A stretch of 64,000 nucleotides of DNA, from NCBI RefSeq assembly GCF_019320115.1, contig NC_089593.1, positions 15,404,789 to 15,468,788 on the forward strand. The letters run 5' to 3'. The stretch's first letter is position 1, and every line of letters begins with the position of its first letter. This document shows, piece after piece, positions 24,283-34,980 of this stretch. The stretch comes from Miscanthus floridulus. Taxonomy: Eukaryota; Streptophyta; Magnoliopsida; Poales; Poaceae. The notes under the pieces were generated by a model. That model did no database searches. It saw only the letters and a list, made by a program, of their open reading frames with translations, and was not told where the DNA came from. The translations under genes and the position numbers were made by a program.

Positions 24283-25379
24283 ATCCCCTTTTATAGATGA
24301 AGGGGATGGCTTTACAAGCGAGAGGGAGGGAGTACGTTCGTTGCTAAGTCTTGCTGCCCACGCCGGCAGGTACAAGACGATGGTAGGGCGCCCATAAAAC
24401 TGTTGAATGTCATATGCACGTAGGAGGTTGTGTTGTCTTCTTCGAGTATGGTAGACGTCGCCGCCTGCCACACTGTTGATACCTAGAGGCATGCAAGGGG
24501 TTTTACCTTGTTCGCTTGGTATGGTAAACGTCAGTGCCCACAACACTGTCGATGCCTAGAGGCATGTGGGGGGAGCCTTACCGTATGGGAGTTAATGGTG
24601 CCCACAATACTATAGGGGAAAATGTCGGTGCCTACAACACTGCTTGGCCTCTCTTGTGCCAAGGAGGTATAACACAATACTGTTTCTGCAGGTGTACAGG
24701 GTATGGACCCCAGTATTGTAGTATGACTTGTGCGCCCTGCCTTGCTTTCTGCGTTCGTTCCCTAGTCCTTACCGAGTGGGCGTCCCCGGTCGGTTGGTTC
24801 CAGTCGGCTCTGATCACGCCAGTTGGAGAAGAGCAGTGAGCAGAGGTTTGGCACACCCTCGGTTGGAGACGCGGGTTGGAGTTGGAAGTAGTGCTCTAGC
24901 CAGGCCTTCTAGTCAGAGTGGCCATCCGAAAGTGTGCTGGAGACCGAAGCGAGTGCTCTGACTAGAGAGGTGGGCCGGAGTGAGAAATAGGCGCTGTTCC
25001 TCCTCGGCTAGGCCTTCCGGTCGGTGATTGGATTGCCCTTATGGCCTGTCATTTAGGTACTTGGGCCAGCCCATGAGTCGTGCATTGTCTGCTTGGGCTG
25101 AGCCTCTATTGGGAAGCTGGTCTGCAAGGGACCCCAGGTTTATGAACCCGATAGGAGCCCCCAAGCCCCTAGGTGATTCGGGCAGAATCATCTAGGGGGG
25201 ATTTTGTGCTACCAGTGAGGGAGGTTTTCGTTTCGTCAGTGGGTGTGTGCGAGCGCACCTGCGGGTGTAGGCCTCGAGCCCCTGGTCGATTTGGGCAGAA
25301 TCATCAGGGGGTGTTGTCAGCGGGCGTGTGTGCGTGTTTTTTAGTCAAGACGGAGTCGTCAACCAAGGTGTCGTTGCGC

Positions 25380-25760
25380 AGCCGAGGTGGTTTAGTTTTT
25401 AGGGATCGAGCGAGATGGAGCTCTTGGATCCTGGCGTTGGTGCACACCGTGGGATCGAGGCAGTTTGTTTAGGGATCGGATGAGACAGAGCTCGTGGATC
25501 CTAGCATCGGCGCGTGCCGTGGGATCGGGCGAGTCAGAGTCATAGATCCTAGCGTCGGTGCGTGTCGTGGGATCGAGGCAGTTAGTTTTAGGGATCAGAC
25601 AAGACGGAGCTCGCGGATCCTGGCGTTGGTGCATGCCATGGATCAGGTGAGTCAGAGTCATAGATCCTGGTGTCAGTGCAGTCCCGCACAACCGAGGTAG
25701 TTAGTCTGTTAGTTTAGGGATCGAGCGAGGTGTAGCTCATGGATCCTGATGGGGGCGAGT
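25380..25760. repeat. Tandem repeat around GGATCCT...GGGATCGAG
   Basis: Five to six diverged units of about 55-65 bp contain AGATGGAGCTCTTGGATCCT, GCGTTGGTGC and GTGGGATCGAGGCAGTT. Some unit pairs alternate with CAGAGTCATAGATCCT. Confidence 0.7.
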
Positions 25761-25761
25761 T

Positions 25762-25915
25762 TGGGGTCACAAACCTAGGTGTTTTGGTGTGTAGTCGAAG
25801 CATAGCCGAGGATGGGGTGAGTTTGGGGTCGCAGACCCAAGCGTTTGGTGTGTAGTCGAGGCATAGTCGGATGGAGCAAGTTTGGGGTCACAGACCTAGG
25901 CATTTGGTTTAGGGC
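25762..25915. repeat. Tandem repeat around GAGTTTGGGGTCACAGACC
   Basis: Three units of roughly 55-65 bp each contain (G/C)AGTTTGGGGTC(A/G)CA, AACCTAGG or ACCCAAGC, GTTTGGTGTGTAGTCGA and GCATAG(C/T)CG. Confidence 0.7.
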
Positions 25916-27334
25916 TTGAGCGACGCGCTCGATGAGCTCGCTAACGGGTATGATCGAGTGAAATCTAGGTTTGTCGTTCATGATGGAGTCAGCATAGCCC
26001 TCTTGTGACATTCCACTACTCCTTTACATGCAACCCGGCAGATGCCTAGGTCATTCCGGAGACCGACCTGGGTGGCCTAACGGCCTCCCCTCGATGGTGA
26101 TTCTATGGGCTTGGCGAGAGGTTTAGGATCAAACGAGAAGGTTGAGATGACCCTGTCTGCTTTGGGGCAGACTGGCTAAGGGCCGCTAGGGCTCATCCGC
26201 ATTTTTCTCCCCTAGCTCTGTTTGATGTGGGGTGGCCTCGAGCCCTTAGTGGGCCAGCCTTTGAACCCCAGTCGATCGTTGCTCATGTTGAATGAGGCAA
26301 CTGCCACTTCGTGACACAACATGAAGCATTGTGATTCATTTCGCTGCACGTGCGATGCTTAGTTCCCGAGCCCCTAGGCGGTTTAGGGCTCGAATCATCC
26401 GGGGGGCATGGGCGTATGGAATGAATGCGTGTATGGATGTATGAAATGGTTATAAAGAAATAGCTGGGGTCGGTAGTGTTACCTTGATGACTTGAGTGAC
26501 GGGGTTTGAAGAGCTCCAATCGTAAATGTCTGACCGGGACCCATGCTCATCATTTGTGATGGAGTTGGCATGGCCTACATGGGGGCGTCCCTTTACTCCT
26601 TACCTGTCTCTTGGTGTGTTTTCTGAGTCGTTCGATCGACTTAAGATGCCCGATGGTCTCTCCTGGTGGAGATCCCTTTGTTTGGGTTTTCCAAGTCTCG
26701 CCTGGGGAGGCGGAGAGCCACCTACATGTGGTGGCACTTTGGTTTTTGCACCTGGCATGCGGTAGTGGTGGGCCATACCCAGGCCATGTCCCTTCTTACC
26801 AGACGTCATTCCATCTAACCGAGCATCGTTCCGTCGGTCAGTGTGCGTCCTAGCGGTCAGGGCGTGTCCCATCATTTCCCATCCGCATTGAATGGGGAAG
26901 GGAGAGAGTTTTTTGCTCTGATCTTTTGCCCCTCTTTAGCTGTCGTGTTTCCTCCTTAATAGGGAGAGGGAGAGCACTTCTCGTTGTAGTCCTTTGCCTC
27001 TTCTCCAACTATTGTCTCTCCTCCTTCTTCCTCATCGAGAGTGCCTGTATGTCACGGAGGTTCCTAAGTGAGAGAGAGGGTAGGAAGGGGAGGACTTACA
27101 TATCCTTTCGTGAATCCAGTGTGCGATGTCGAGCTGGAGGCTGCCTAGGGCAGTGCTAGTGGAAGGGTTCTGTGCCTGCAGCTGCTCAGGTTGGCTAGTT
27201 AAGAAAGTTTGATGAGATCTCTTCCAGCCATGGTGGCCATACCTCTATGGCCGTGTCCCTGCCCAGGAACTGCCTTGACTGCATGAGAAGGTTAGGAGCT
27301 CCATGCTCTTCTACTGAGCATCTATGGGTGAGAT

Positions 27335-27500
27335 GCCCTTGAGGTACCTGTTGTGCTTGCTGAAGTCGAGGGAGCAGAATCGGGCGGGTCCCTTGAGGTA
27401 CCCATTGCGCTCGCCGAAGTCGAGGGAGCGGAACTAAGCAGGGTCCCTTGAGTACCTGTTGTACCTACTAAAGTCAAGGGAGCGCAGAACCAGGGGCCCC
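27335..27500. repeat. Tandem repeat around TCCCTTGAGGTACC
   Basis: Three units of about 55-65 bp each contain CCTTGAGGTACCTGTTG or a close variant, then CTGAAGTCGAGGGAGCAGAA. Confidence 0.7.
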
Positions 27501-28152
27501 CCCTATGGCGGTGGTTAATGTCCGACGGCGTGTGCCGTGGCCTCTCCTTTGGCATCAGGCGCTGTCGTCGAGCGACCGCAGTAGTATTTGGATTAGAAGT
27601 AGTTAGAAAATGTAATAGTTGAGTTCGTGGGTGAGTCCCCGTGTGAATAGTTTTTTTGTATCAATGAATACAACAGTTCTGTTTTTTGTGATAGAATTAC
27701 TATATGTTCCCTATTTTTATCCTAGCATAGCCTTGTTTTTGTCCTTTCTTTTTCATACCTGCCCGTTAGTTCCATAGGCTGCAACTTTTAAGAACCTAAG
27801 GATGGCCCGCGAGGCTTGAATGCTCATAACCATAGGTCATGGCGGGGTGTGTTCGGTAGGAGTAAGAACAAAGTTACATAGGGCAATCACTGGAATGGAA
27901 TGTGCTTCCGTTCGGAGACAAGGTTGTTTATCATGTGATAGCAAAAAAGAGAGGTAATATTTAGTATTGTACCCCTCATAGAGCCCCCGAGTGACCCGGA
28001 TGAAAGTGTTCGGGCTAGTGTGCTTTACAGGAGCAAGTGGTTGACTAAAAAATGGTAAGACCAAATTTAGGGGAAAAATGACGTAGTTGTTCAATGTTCC
28101 AAGTGTTGGTAAGAACATTGTCGTTGTTGTCCTCTAGTCGGTAGGTGCCTGG

Positions 28153-29007
28153 TCAGATCAGTTCGGTCACCGTATAGGGTCCTTCCCATGGTGGAGAGAG
28201 TTTATGTTTTTCCTTCATTGATTGGGTCCTCCAGAGTACGAGATCACCGACTTCGAGTATCCTTCCCTTGATCTTCCTTTTGTGGTACCTACAGAGAGTT
28301 TGCTGGTAGCGAGCGGAGCAGATGACGGTCGTCTCGTGGGCCTCCTCGAGTAGGTCGACTGCGTCTTGCTGAGCCTCCGCAGCTCGGTCATGGTCGAAAG
28401 CCTTCACTCTTGGGGTGCCATGGTCAAGGTCGAAGGGCAGTACTGCTTTAGCTCCATAGGCCAGGAATAAGGGTGTGAACCCTGTGGATCAGTTCAGGGT
28501 CATTCTTAGGCTCTAGAGGATCGCTAGGACCTCTGCAACCCATCACTCGGCGTACTTGTTGAGTCAGTAGAAGATGCGTGACTTGAGTCCTTGGAGGACC
28601 ATGCCATTAGCATGCTCGACCTGACTATTAGTACGTGGGTGTCCAACCGAGGCCCAGTCGATTCTGATGTCATATCCATCACTAAAGTTCAGGAACTTCT
28701 TCCCGGTGAAGTTAGTCTCGTGGTTAGTGATGATGCAGTTAGGAATGCTGAACCGATAGATGATGTCGAGGAAGAATTTGACCGCCTCTTCTGAGCGGAT
28801 GTTGGTGATGGGCTTGGCCTCTATCCATTTGGTGAACTTCTTGACTGCTACAAGTAGGTGAGTGAAACCACCTGGACCCTTTTTGAGGGTCCCACCATGT
28901 CGAGGCCCCAGACAGCGAATGGCTAGGTGATGGGGATGGTTTGGAGCTCCTGTGCTGGCAAATGGTTTGCCGAGCATAGAACTAGCATCCTTCACACCTG
29001 TGGACAA
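28153..29007 (-). pseudogene. Gypsy integrase of G1 (degenerate)
   Basis: The integrase core is visible at 29007-28564 (PGGFTHLLVAVKKFTKWIEA, EEAVKFFLDIIYRF, NCIITNHETNFTGKKF, HPRTNSQVEHANGMVLQGLK) and the C-terminal part at 28407-28153 (RYQQTLCRYHKRKIKGRILE, VGDLVLWRTQ, KLSPPWEGPYTVTELI). Expected acidic catalytic positions are lost: KKF where DKF is usual, and NHE where DNG is usual. Frameshifts separate the parts near 28950 and between 28564 and 28407. The protein would have inserted element DNA. Upstream pol is cut off by the N gap. Confidence 0.8.
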
Positions 29008-29041
29008 CCTCCTCTACATCTCGTAGCACGGTGGGCCTAGT

Positions 29042-29141
29042 NNNNNNNNNNNNNNNNNNNNNNNNNNNNNNNNNNNNNNNNNNNNNNNNNNNNNNNNNNN
29101 NNNNNNNNNNNNNNNNNNNNNNNNNNNNNNNNNNNNNNNNN
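29042..29141. other. Assembly gap, exactly 100 N
   Basis: The 100-base N run separates Gypsy integrase sequence on the left from unrelated sequence on the right. A round length usually marks a gap of unknown true size. The 5' part of G1 and the far side of its insertion site would be expected here. Confidence 0.95.
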
Positions 29142-31130
29142 CGACATTGTCTGTGATACGCTTAAGATAGTCTTGTGGCTCTACACGAGTTGAAATTATC
29201 CTAGAATTCCCGTCATAAGCCAACAACCGTATTACAAAGTCCATTCATAGCCTTCGACCATCCTGTGCAAAGTCAGATATAGTATTATAGATTGATGATC
29301 AACATATTAGGTTTCAGACTAAACTGTAGTAGACAGAAACATGCAAGACTGAGAGGAATATCTTCAAATAAAAAAATACAAAATTGATTTTGTCGAATAG
29401 TGAACAGTGTTAGACAAAGGCCTAAAACTAAAGTTACTCTGAAACACAAGACTAAACTGATCCTATATAGTTACAAGAATCAGTAATTACAACTATCAGC
29501 ATGACAGGTCTAGGTTCTCAACCTGTTATTGGATTTTATTCAGATAAACAAGCAGTATGCACCTAACTCTATTTTTTGAATTAATCATGGAGTTAAACCA
29601 GCTTGATAAATCAGCTGCAAGATGAGCTGAAAGAGTTGAATCTTGAAACCGAAAAATTCAATCACAGGGCAAAGATCATGTCAAAAGCTTTAGAAAAAAT
29701 CCAATAAAATTAAGTTGAGGCGATTGCTGGGATATGTGTTCTTGACTTCTTGTGTGATATTACATGGCACAAAAAGTCTGCTTCTCTTGCCGGGCTTGTC
29801 TTTCTTCTTAACTGATGATAGTTTGGTTACTTCCTACCTACAGGCATCCCTGTTATTAGACCAGCTGACACAGAGACCATCAGACCACACCCATATGAGC
29901 TTCATGCCAATTCAGGACCAATGCATGGCTTCTATTCTATCTTATCAAATCCATTTTTGCAGTACATAATAAATATAAAATACGTATTTGCATCTGAGTT
30001 CCAAAGCGTCGGAGGAGGCAGCGATGATGGAAAATCAGATGCATGCAGTCCAATTCACTATATGACAACTCAAGATGAATGATATGCATAACCTGGTTCA
30101 TGGATTGTGTCCTATAATCAATTGTTGTACATATTACCACAAACACATGTGCTACATGTAATGGTTCATGGATCTGGGTCACTATTACTCTCGCCTGCAG
30201 CACACATCAGTCATTTGTAGGTATATTTATTAGTAATTACAGGCATACAATCAGTCAGAAGATGGTCTATGATGACACCTATTTTGAATGGTAGGAACAT
30301 AATTTTGAAATTCTTAGTAATAAATGCATAATAGTGAATAGGGTGTGCTAACCTCATTACGTGCCTCAATACCTTCAGGATTATCATCACGGAAAAAAAA
30401 CTGCAGACTGAACCAAATAAAATGTGAAATTATTACATCGATCTAGAACAGAATATTAGTTTAAGTGGCATAAGCTTAGATAATGGTATTGAAAAATCTA
30501 ACAAGATGTTCAAGTACATTGTTGAGCAGAGATGACATTGCCTCTGGCGTCCCTGGGAACTGAAATCTCCTTCTTGGAGCCAGCATTGCCTTTGGCCCGT
30601 GCCATGTCGGCCCGGCACATATGCATTGTCTACATGACCATGCAGATCAAGAAACAGTGATGCACAAGCGTGCCAATATACTAATCGTAATAGAAAAGAT
30701 ATCTCTTCTTCTAATCAATGGGTTATCATCATGTGGAGTTTCTGAATTTGGCCATACACGGGATCGCTGCTGTCATTTCCCTCGATCACAAAGACCATTT
30801 CGTTTTTTTTTTCAGTCACTCCTGCACTGTTGCGTTCTGTTATTCAACGCCTTGAGTTCAGTCGTATGAGTGTTTCATTCTATGAAAAAAGAGGAGGATG
30901 TTGAGTGTGTTACCTTTTGTTATGTGCACTGGACGACATAATCCCATATTGTCCTAATCCTTCTTTCATTTGGTTCTCCATCCAACAATGCCAAAACTTC
31001 AATTGTCATCCAATTCCCCCACGGTTTGACCATACACCCAATTTAGAAAATACATCTAAGACTAAGAAAAATTACTGATGAAATGCTAAAAGCATAGAAC
31101 TTGACAGAGGCGGACGACAGGAAGGCAAGA
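29142..31130 (-). other. Low-repeat sequence with possible minus-strand exons, unidentified
   Basis: No protein family was recognised. Possible exons on the minus strand have splice-like borders: about 29269-29142 (ISTRVEPQDYLKRITDNV, after a TTTGCACAG-type acceptor, running into the gap), 30405-30358 (FFFRDDNPEGIEARNE between TGCAG and GTTAGC), and 30619-30530 (several frames open, between an ATGTAG and a GTACTT). They may belong to one broken host gene together with the segment at 31137-31310. Frames between them cannot be joined with certainty. The remainder is AT-rich and looks intronic. Confidence 0.3.
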
Positions 31131-31136
31131 GAACTC

Positions 31137-31310
31137 ACTGAATTCATCTTCCAGGAGGTAATTGAAGGTGTGACCGTCGCTGGCCACCGCCAAGGGAGTG
31201 CCGCCACCACCAGGGAAGCGCAGCTGCCCGCACCGCTCTACCCTAAGCGCCGCCGCCGCCCAAACGTCTACCTCTGAGACATCAGCGCCGCATCCGCGCG
31301 CCGCAACCAC
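31137..31310 (-). other. Possible exon with a VAMP/longin-like segment
   Basis: The minus strand reads LRFPGGGGTPLAVASDGHTF then NYLLEDEF and a GTGAGT donor at about 31137. DGHTFNYL plus E/D is characteristic of the longin domain of plant VAMP7-type R-SNAREs. The usual N-terminal longin strand (ALIYxFVARG) is not seen upstream, and no downstream SNARE motif was found. It is at best a fragment; chance similarity in a GC-rich stretch is possible. Confidence 0.3.
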
Positions 31311-31808
31311 AAGCCATTCTCGTCGTCACACCCACGCCCGCCGCGCCACACGCACCCAAACGACCTCGACCCTGACCACCGTCGGGAGCCCAAGACGCCC
31401 AAGTTTCTGGTTTTTGCATGGGCATGCAACGATGGCTGGGTGGACGACCGCGGAGGACGCACACACCATGGCTCTAGTAAGGAATGGGGAAGCGGCTGCA
31501 TGATTTTAGGCAATCCTGGGACGCGAAGATTGCGCAATGTCTGGAGCGGCCTTGATCGCGCTGGCTTTGACTTCCTTTGAGTGGAGGGGGCAGACAGGGT
31601 TCTCAAGGTTTGCAAGGGAGGTGAGCGCGGGATTGCCGGAGGATGACAGGGCGAGCGGGGTGAAGCCAATCCTTTTCGCACGGGAAGGCAGAGCGTGGAG
31701 GCCGCGAGTTTCCTTTTGCACGGGCGGCCAGAGCGTTGAGGTGGAAAAAAAATCACACGGGGAGGTAGGACGATGGACCACGTTGGAATGTCGCACCAAA
31801 AAGTGTCC

Positions 31809-31967
31809 ATGGCGGCGGCGGCGGCAGCGGCGGCGGCCGTCGTCCTCCTGGCGGCTCGCTCCTCGTCCGCCTGCTGCTTCCCTTCCGTCGCCGCTACGCT
31901 GTCCAAATCGTCGGCGCTTCCTCCTCCACCGCCTCCGCACGGCGCGCTCCTACATATGGTGCAGTAA
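31809..31967 (+). other. Possible N-terminal exon with targeting-peptide-like sequence
   Basis: ATG at 31809 sits in a good plant start context (GTCCATGGCG). It opens MAAAAAAAAAVVLLAARSSS, then ACCFPSVAATLSKS and a Pro run, ending at 31967. The Ala run is encoded by a GCG/GCC trinucleotide repeat. This looks like a signal or transit peptide, but no downstream exon was found before the minus-strand dioxygenase remnant. Overlapping minus-strand ORFs make this uncertain. Confidence 0.25.
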
Positions 31968-32545
31968 CAACCACAAAAAAATCTATTACCATCCCCCCTA
32001 CATGATTGAGCTACTGCAAGAGCCCTGAGCTGAAGGTTTCATGTCAGACACAACAGGGTAAGAAGAAGCTCACAATCATTTGATCTTTTATTCAAAGTGG
32101 TAAAGATAGGTACCTCTTTGTTTTCCTCCCAAAAATAAAGAGAGTATTGGTCCAGAAAAAAAAATCATACAAAGTAAATTTTTGACCCTTAAATTCTCCT
32201 ATAATATATAATAAGTAATTAAAAAATTAATATCATCTTAGGGGCACTTGGACACAAATCCATTATGCAAGTTTTATGCTCTGAACGTGCATATAATTTG
32301 AGTAATTATTGATCAAAATTTTGTAAAATTTGTCTTTTTTTCTCTGGTCAACTACGTCTGTGATTACTTTGATTACTGGATGAAGGAATACCTCAGTATT
32401 GTTATTGCTCCATTTCCTTTATTCGTAATATAGCGTATGGGCATATAGGATGATCCTCAATGCCTTCATAATTCATATATTGTAACACAGGAGACATATA
32501 GTTCAGACTTCAGAGAAGCAGAACTCGCAATTTGTTGCAGAACCA

Positions 32546-33216
32546 CTATAGCCGGAAATCGTAAATAGCCTTTTTGCGACCTAGCCCGACGGAGTAGTAG
32601 TGCGCAATGTAATCTTTGGCAAGTGTTTCCCTGTACAACGGTGGGCACTCATCATACAACAGCTCCTTGATAGGGCCATACATCCTTGTGGAATCTGAAT
32701 GGCTGGTGAAGCATGCGATGGAGACCCTCGGTCCAGCCTTCTTTGCCACCACTCTGTGCTCGGCGCTTCTGAACTTGTCATTCGACATCATCTGCAGATA
32801 CTCGTGTAAGCAACAAAATATATATCAGTTCTGAAAACAACGATTTAGCTAGGTCTCCTGTTGTTAAATTTTACAGTCGATCAGAATCTATGAACCTGCA
32901 TGAGATCGCCAATGTTCACTATGAACGCTCCAGGCGTTGGTGGGACATCGATCCACTGGTCATCTTGGAGGACCTGCAGGCCGCCGATCTCATCCTGGAG
33001 AAGGACGGTGAGGAAGCCAATGTCGGAATGCTGGGTTGTTCCGATGGCACCTCGGGATCCAGGCATGGAGGGTAGTAGTGAAACAGTATCATCTGACTTC
33101 GGTTGCACTCAATATCAATCAGGTAGCTCGGGTTTAGGCCAAGAGCCTCTGATAGCAACCGGTACAATGTATCCAGTAAAATCTTGCAATGCTTGGCGTA
33201 GTCAAAGAATGCTTCC
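32546..33216 (-). pseudogene. 2-oxoglutarate/Fe(II) dioxygenase (ACC-oxidase-homolog type), exons 2-3 only
   Basis: Exon 2 (33216-32896, TTCAG acceptor, CAG|GT donor) encodes EAFFDYAKHCKILLDTLYRL, the MILFHYYPP segment, QHSDIGFLTVLLQDEIGG (iron-binding H-x-D) and PGAFIVNIGDLMQ. Exon 3 (32791-32546) encodes MMSNDKFRSAEHRVVAKKAG (distal iron-binding His), RVSIACF (2-oxoglutarate-binding Arg) and ends YYSVGLGRKKAIYDFRL. Such enzymes hydroxylate or desaturate small metabolites in the cytosol. A 1-nt deletion at about 33046-33050 shifts the frame between YYPPCLDPE and IGTTQHSD. The first exon, about half the protein, is missing; a Gypsy LTR starts 465 bp upstream at 33681. It is not functional as it stands. 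Substrate cannot be told. Confidence 0.85.
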
Positions 33217-33680
33217 CTGAAAAAATCAACACACGCAGGTAGCCTTTCACTATCAAGTAATTGTTTATGTCAAGTATTCAGTTTAGTCGATGGTTGGTCA
33301 GAATTAGCAATGGAAATATAGATATCTGAAGTTTTTTCAGTCCACGATGCAGACAGAAAAATTGTGTTGTCACAAAGCTGAACTGAACTCATAAGCAGTC
33401 GTTCAGACAGTTAAGAATGTCAGAACCAACATAAGCTCCATACAAATCTGAGACCAGGCTTCACACCTCCCTCGCGTCCATCCGCCGGCCGAGAGGAAAT
33501 GGGGGTGGTGTTTTTACCTTTGAAATCAAATCACGCGGAAAACCGGATCAATACCCCACATCCAGGACCCAAATCTGAGAAGCAGGAATCCGCAGGACCA
33601 GAGATCCGGTCCGGCCGAGAGAGGAGCACGTACCTACGCAGGTCCAAGAAACCCGCAGCTCTCAAATCGACGAATCGCCT
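33217..33680. other. Flank of the dioxygenase remnant up to the Gypsy LTR
   Basis: No coding sequence for the missing first exon is seen. On the minus strand a TTTCAAAGGTAAAAAC stretch near 33525 could be a splice donor, so part may be intron or leader. The last bases before the LTR are CGCCT (33676-33680), the candidate left target site. Confidence 0.4.
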
Positions 33681-34941
33681 TGTCGGGTACCATAAAATGA
33701 GTACCCGAGCGTACACCAAAAGAGTTATTTAAATTCCATCAACAACGAAGTCACGCCTCGCCTTAGGCCTCGCACGGGAGGTCTCGACGCCCTGATGAAA
33801 TCTCTGCCTCGCGCGAGGCCTCTCGCGGGAGGCCTCGACAAGTAGCCCAATCTCCGTCTCGCTCGAGGCCCCGTGCGTACAGCCTCGAATGAGACAGCTA
33901 TTCTCTGTACCGCTCGAGGCTGGTTTGTCAATAACCCGTCGCTCCCGCCTCGACCAGTCTTCCCGACAGCATGTCACGTCCTGTTAATGCGTCAACCACT
34001 CTCGCAATCTCAGCCGGACGACGGCTCGACACCACGGAGTGGCCGACGGGACAAGAAGTCGCATCAACGCCATACCGGCTAAGACAAGGCGTGGCGGGGA
34101 TTACCGGCCACTGTGTTCTAGCGCGGTGCCCACGATCAGCGCCGGCACTACGCTGTGCCCCGTAACACCCGCCCCGAAGACAACGCGGCATGGGAAGTCT
34201 GGCCCAAGTCATCATTGCCTCCGAACCGACGTACCAGATCGACCACTCCCTCCGAGCCTCGGCACTCTACGTCAGGGCCTCGCCCATCTCGAGATTCACG
34301 TCTGCCGAGACCCCCACCATGGTTCGGCCTCGGCGCCAACCGAGCCTCGGCCTCGCGCGCAGTCAACCCACAGCGACCCGCACGCTGACCGCCGCGCCCG
34401 CTTCGAGGCAGCCCTGGAGCTCCCATGACGCACAGGATCGGATGTGACCAGCACGTCGCCCCATCGCTTCAAGGACAGGCCACTCCGACGACCACGCCGC
34501 CACAGGAACAGGCTACAGGCTCGAACACGCCGCCTCCGTTCACACGACGCCGTATAGTTAGCACACGTACTACTCTTATCCTCCCTTCAACTATAAAAGG
34601 AAAGGACTTGGGCCATTTCTAGGGGAGAGAACACACGCACACACAAAAACAACACCCTGTAACACGCAAACTCTCCCGCCGCCTGAGAGCAACGTCTCAA
34701 GCAGCCCTCATCACTCCACGCCGAGACCTGGGACTAGCTCCCTCTCTCACCCAGCTTGTAACCCCCTACTACAAGCACTTCGGTGCAAGGAATACAAGAT
34801 CGATCTCTTAGACTGAATGTAGGGCACCAATTGCCTGAACCAGTATAAGCCTTGTGTCTCTTTGCATCACCATCCGGGATCGAGAACATGCAGTACAAGT
34901 TTACTAGTTGGTTGAGGACCCCCCGATCCAAAACACCGACA
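33681..34941 (+). repeat. LTR X (5' LTR), 1261 bp
   Basis: Starts TGTCGGGTACCATAAAATGA and ends AAAACACCGACA, directly followed by the primer-binding site. It contains CCTCG-rich diverged repeats at 33755-33920 and a TATA box (CTATAAAAGG, 34591-34600). Confidence 0.85.
34591..34600 (+). promoter_or_regulatory. TATA box in LTR X
   Basis: CTATAAAAGG lies 350 bp before the LTR end, in the position expected for the U3/R promoter of this LTR type. Confidence 0.6.
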
Positions 34942-34942
34942 G

Positions 34943-34961
34943 TTGGCGCGCCAGGTAGGGG
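34943..34961 (+). other. Primer-binding site of LTR X element
   Basis: TTGGCGCGCCAGGTAGGGG begins two bases after the LTR end. This sequence is typical of grass Tat/RIRE2-type Gypsy elements. I do not assign the tRNA with certainty. Confidence 0.75.
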
Positions 34962-34980
34962 CGTCTGCGTGTCAGTTTCG

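Larger units (their letters stand above)
11900..25153 (-). repeat. 3' LTR of G1 (about 1.24 kb without the nested Copia)
   Basis: The two parts are 25153-24278 and 12273-11900. On the minus strand the LTR starts TATCGGGTTCATAAACC (the usual TG is TA here) and ends CTGCACCAACA. A TATA box (TATAAAAG, minus strand) lies near 24295-24288, just inside the nested insertion site. The parts join exactly at the AGCGC duplication. Confidence 0.7.
25154..28152 (-). other. G1 non-coding region with tandem repeats
   Basis: The 3 kb between G1 pol and its 3' LTR hold no recognisable protein. They contain three tandem-repeat blocks (listed separately) and modules shared with the plus-strand Gypsy at 44.4-45.0 kb and 47.5 kb, such as GTTGAGATGACCCTGTCTGC (about 26150) and a CTCATCCGCATTTTTCTCCC stretch (about 26187). 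This arrangement is usual for Tat-lineage elements. Confidence 0.65.
11900..29041 (-). mobile_element. Ty3/Gypsy (Tat-type) element G1, 3' part, with nested Copia
   Basis: Read on the minus strand: integrase remnants (29007-28153), about 3 kb of non-coding DNA with tandem repeats, a PPT-like GGGGCTTGGGGGCT, then the 3' LTR from 25153 down to 11900. The LTR is interrupted by the 12 kb Copia composite. Protease, RT and RNase H and the 5' LTR are absent; the element runs into the N gap. Non-coding modules near 26.0-26.3 kb resemble (reverse-complemented) modules at 44.4-45.0 kb of the other Gypsy, which places both in the same lineage. Confidence 0.75.

Noticed and set aside
25380..25915. CRISPR-like array
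   Set aside because: The repeats are contiguous or irregular tandem units inside a plant retrotransposon without regular unique spacers.
29014..29244. ORF reading through the N run
   Set aside because: The N bases are a gap, so the joined reading frame has no meaning; the two ends have different origins.
31268..31940. 212- and 144-codon minus-strand ORFs
   Set aside because: They overlap each other in a CG-rich region with a GCG repeat; translations are Arg/Pro/Ser-rich and match no family I know.
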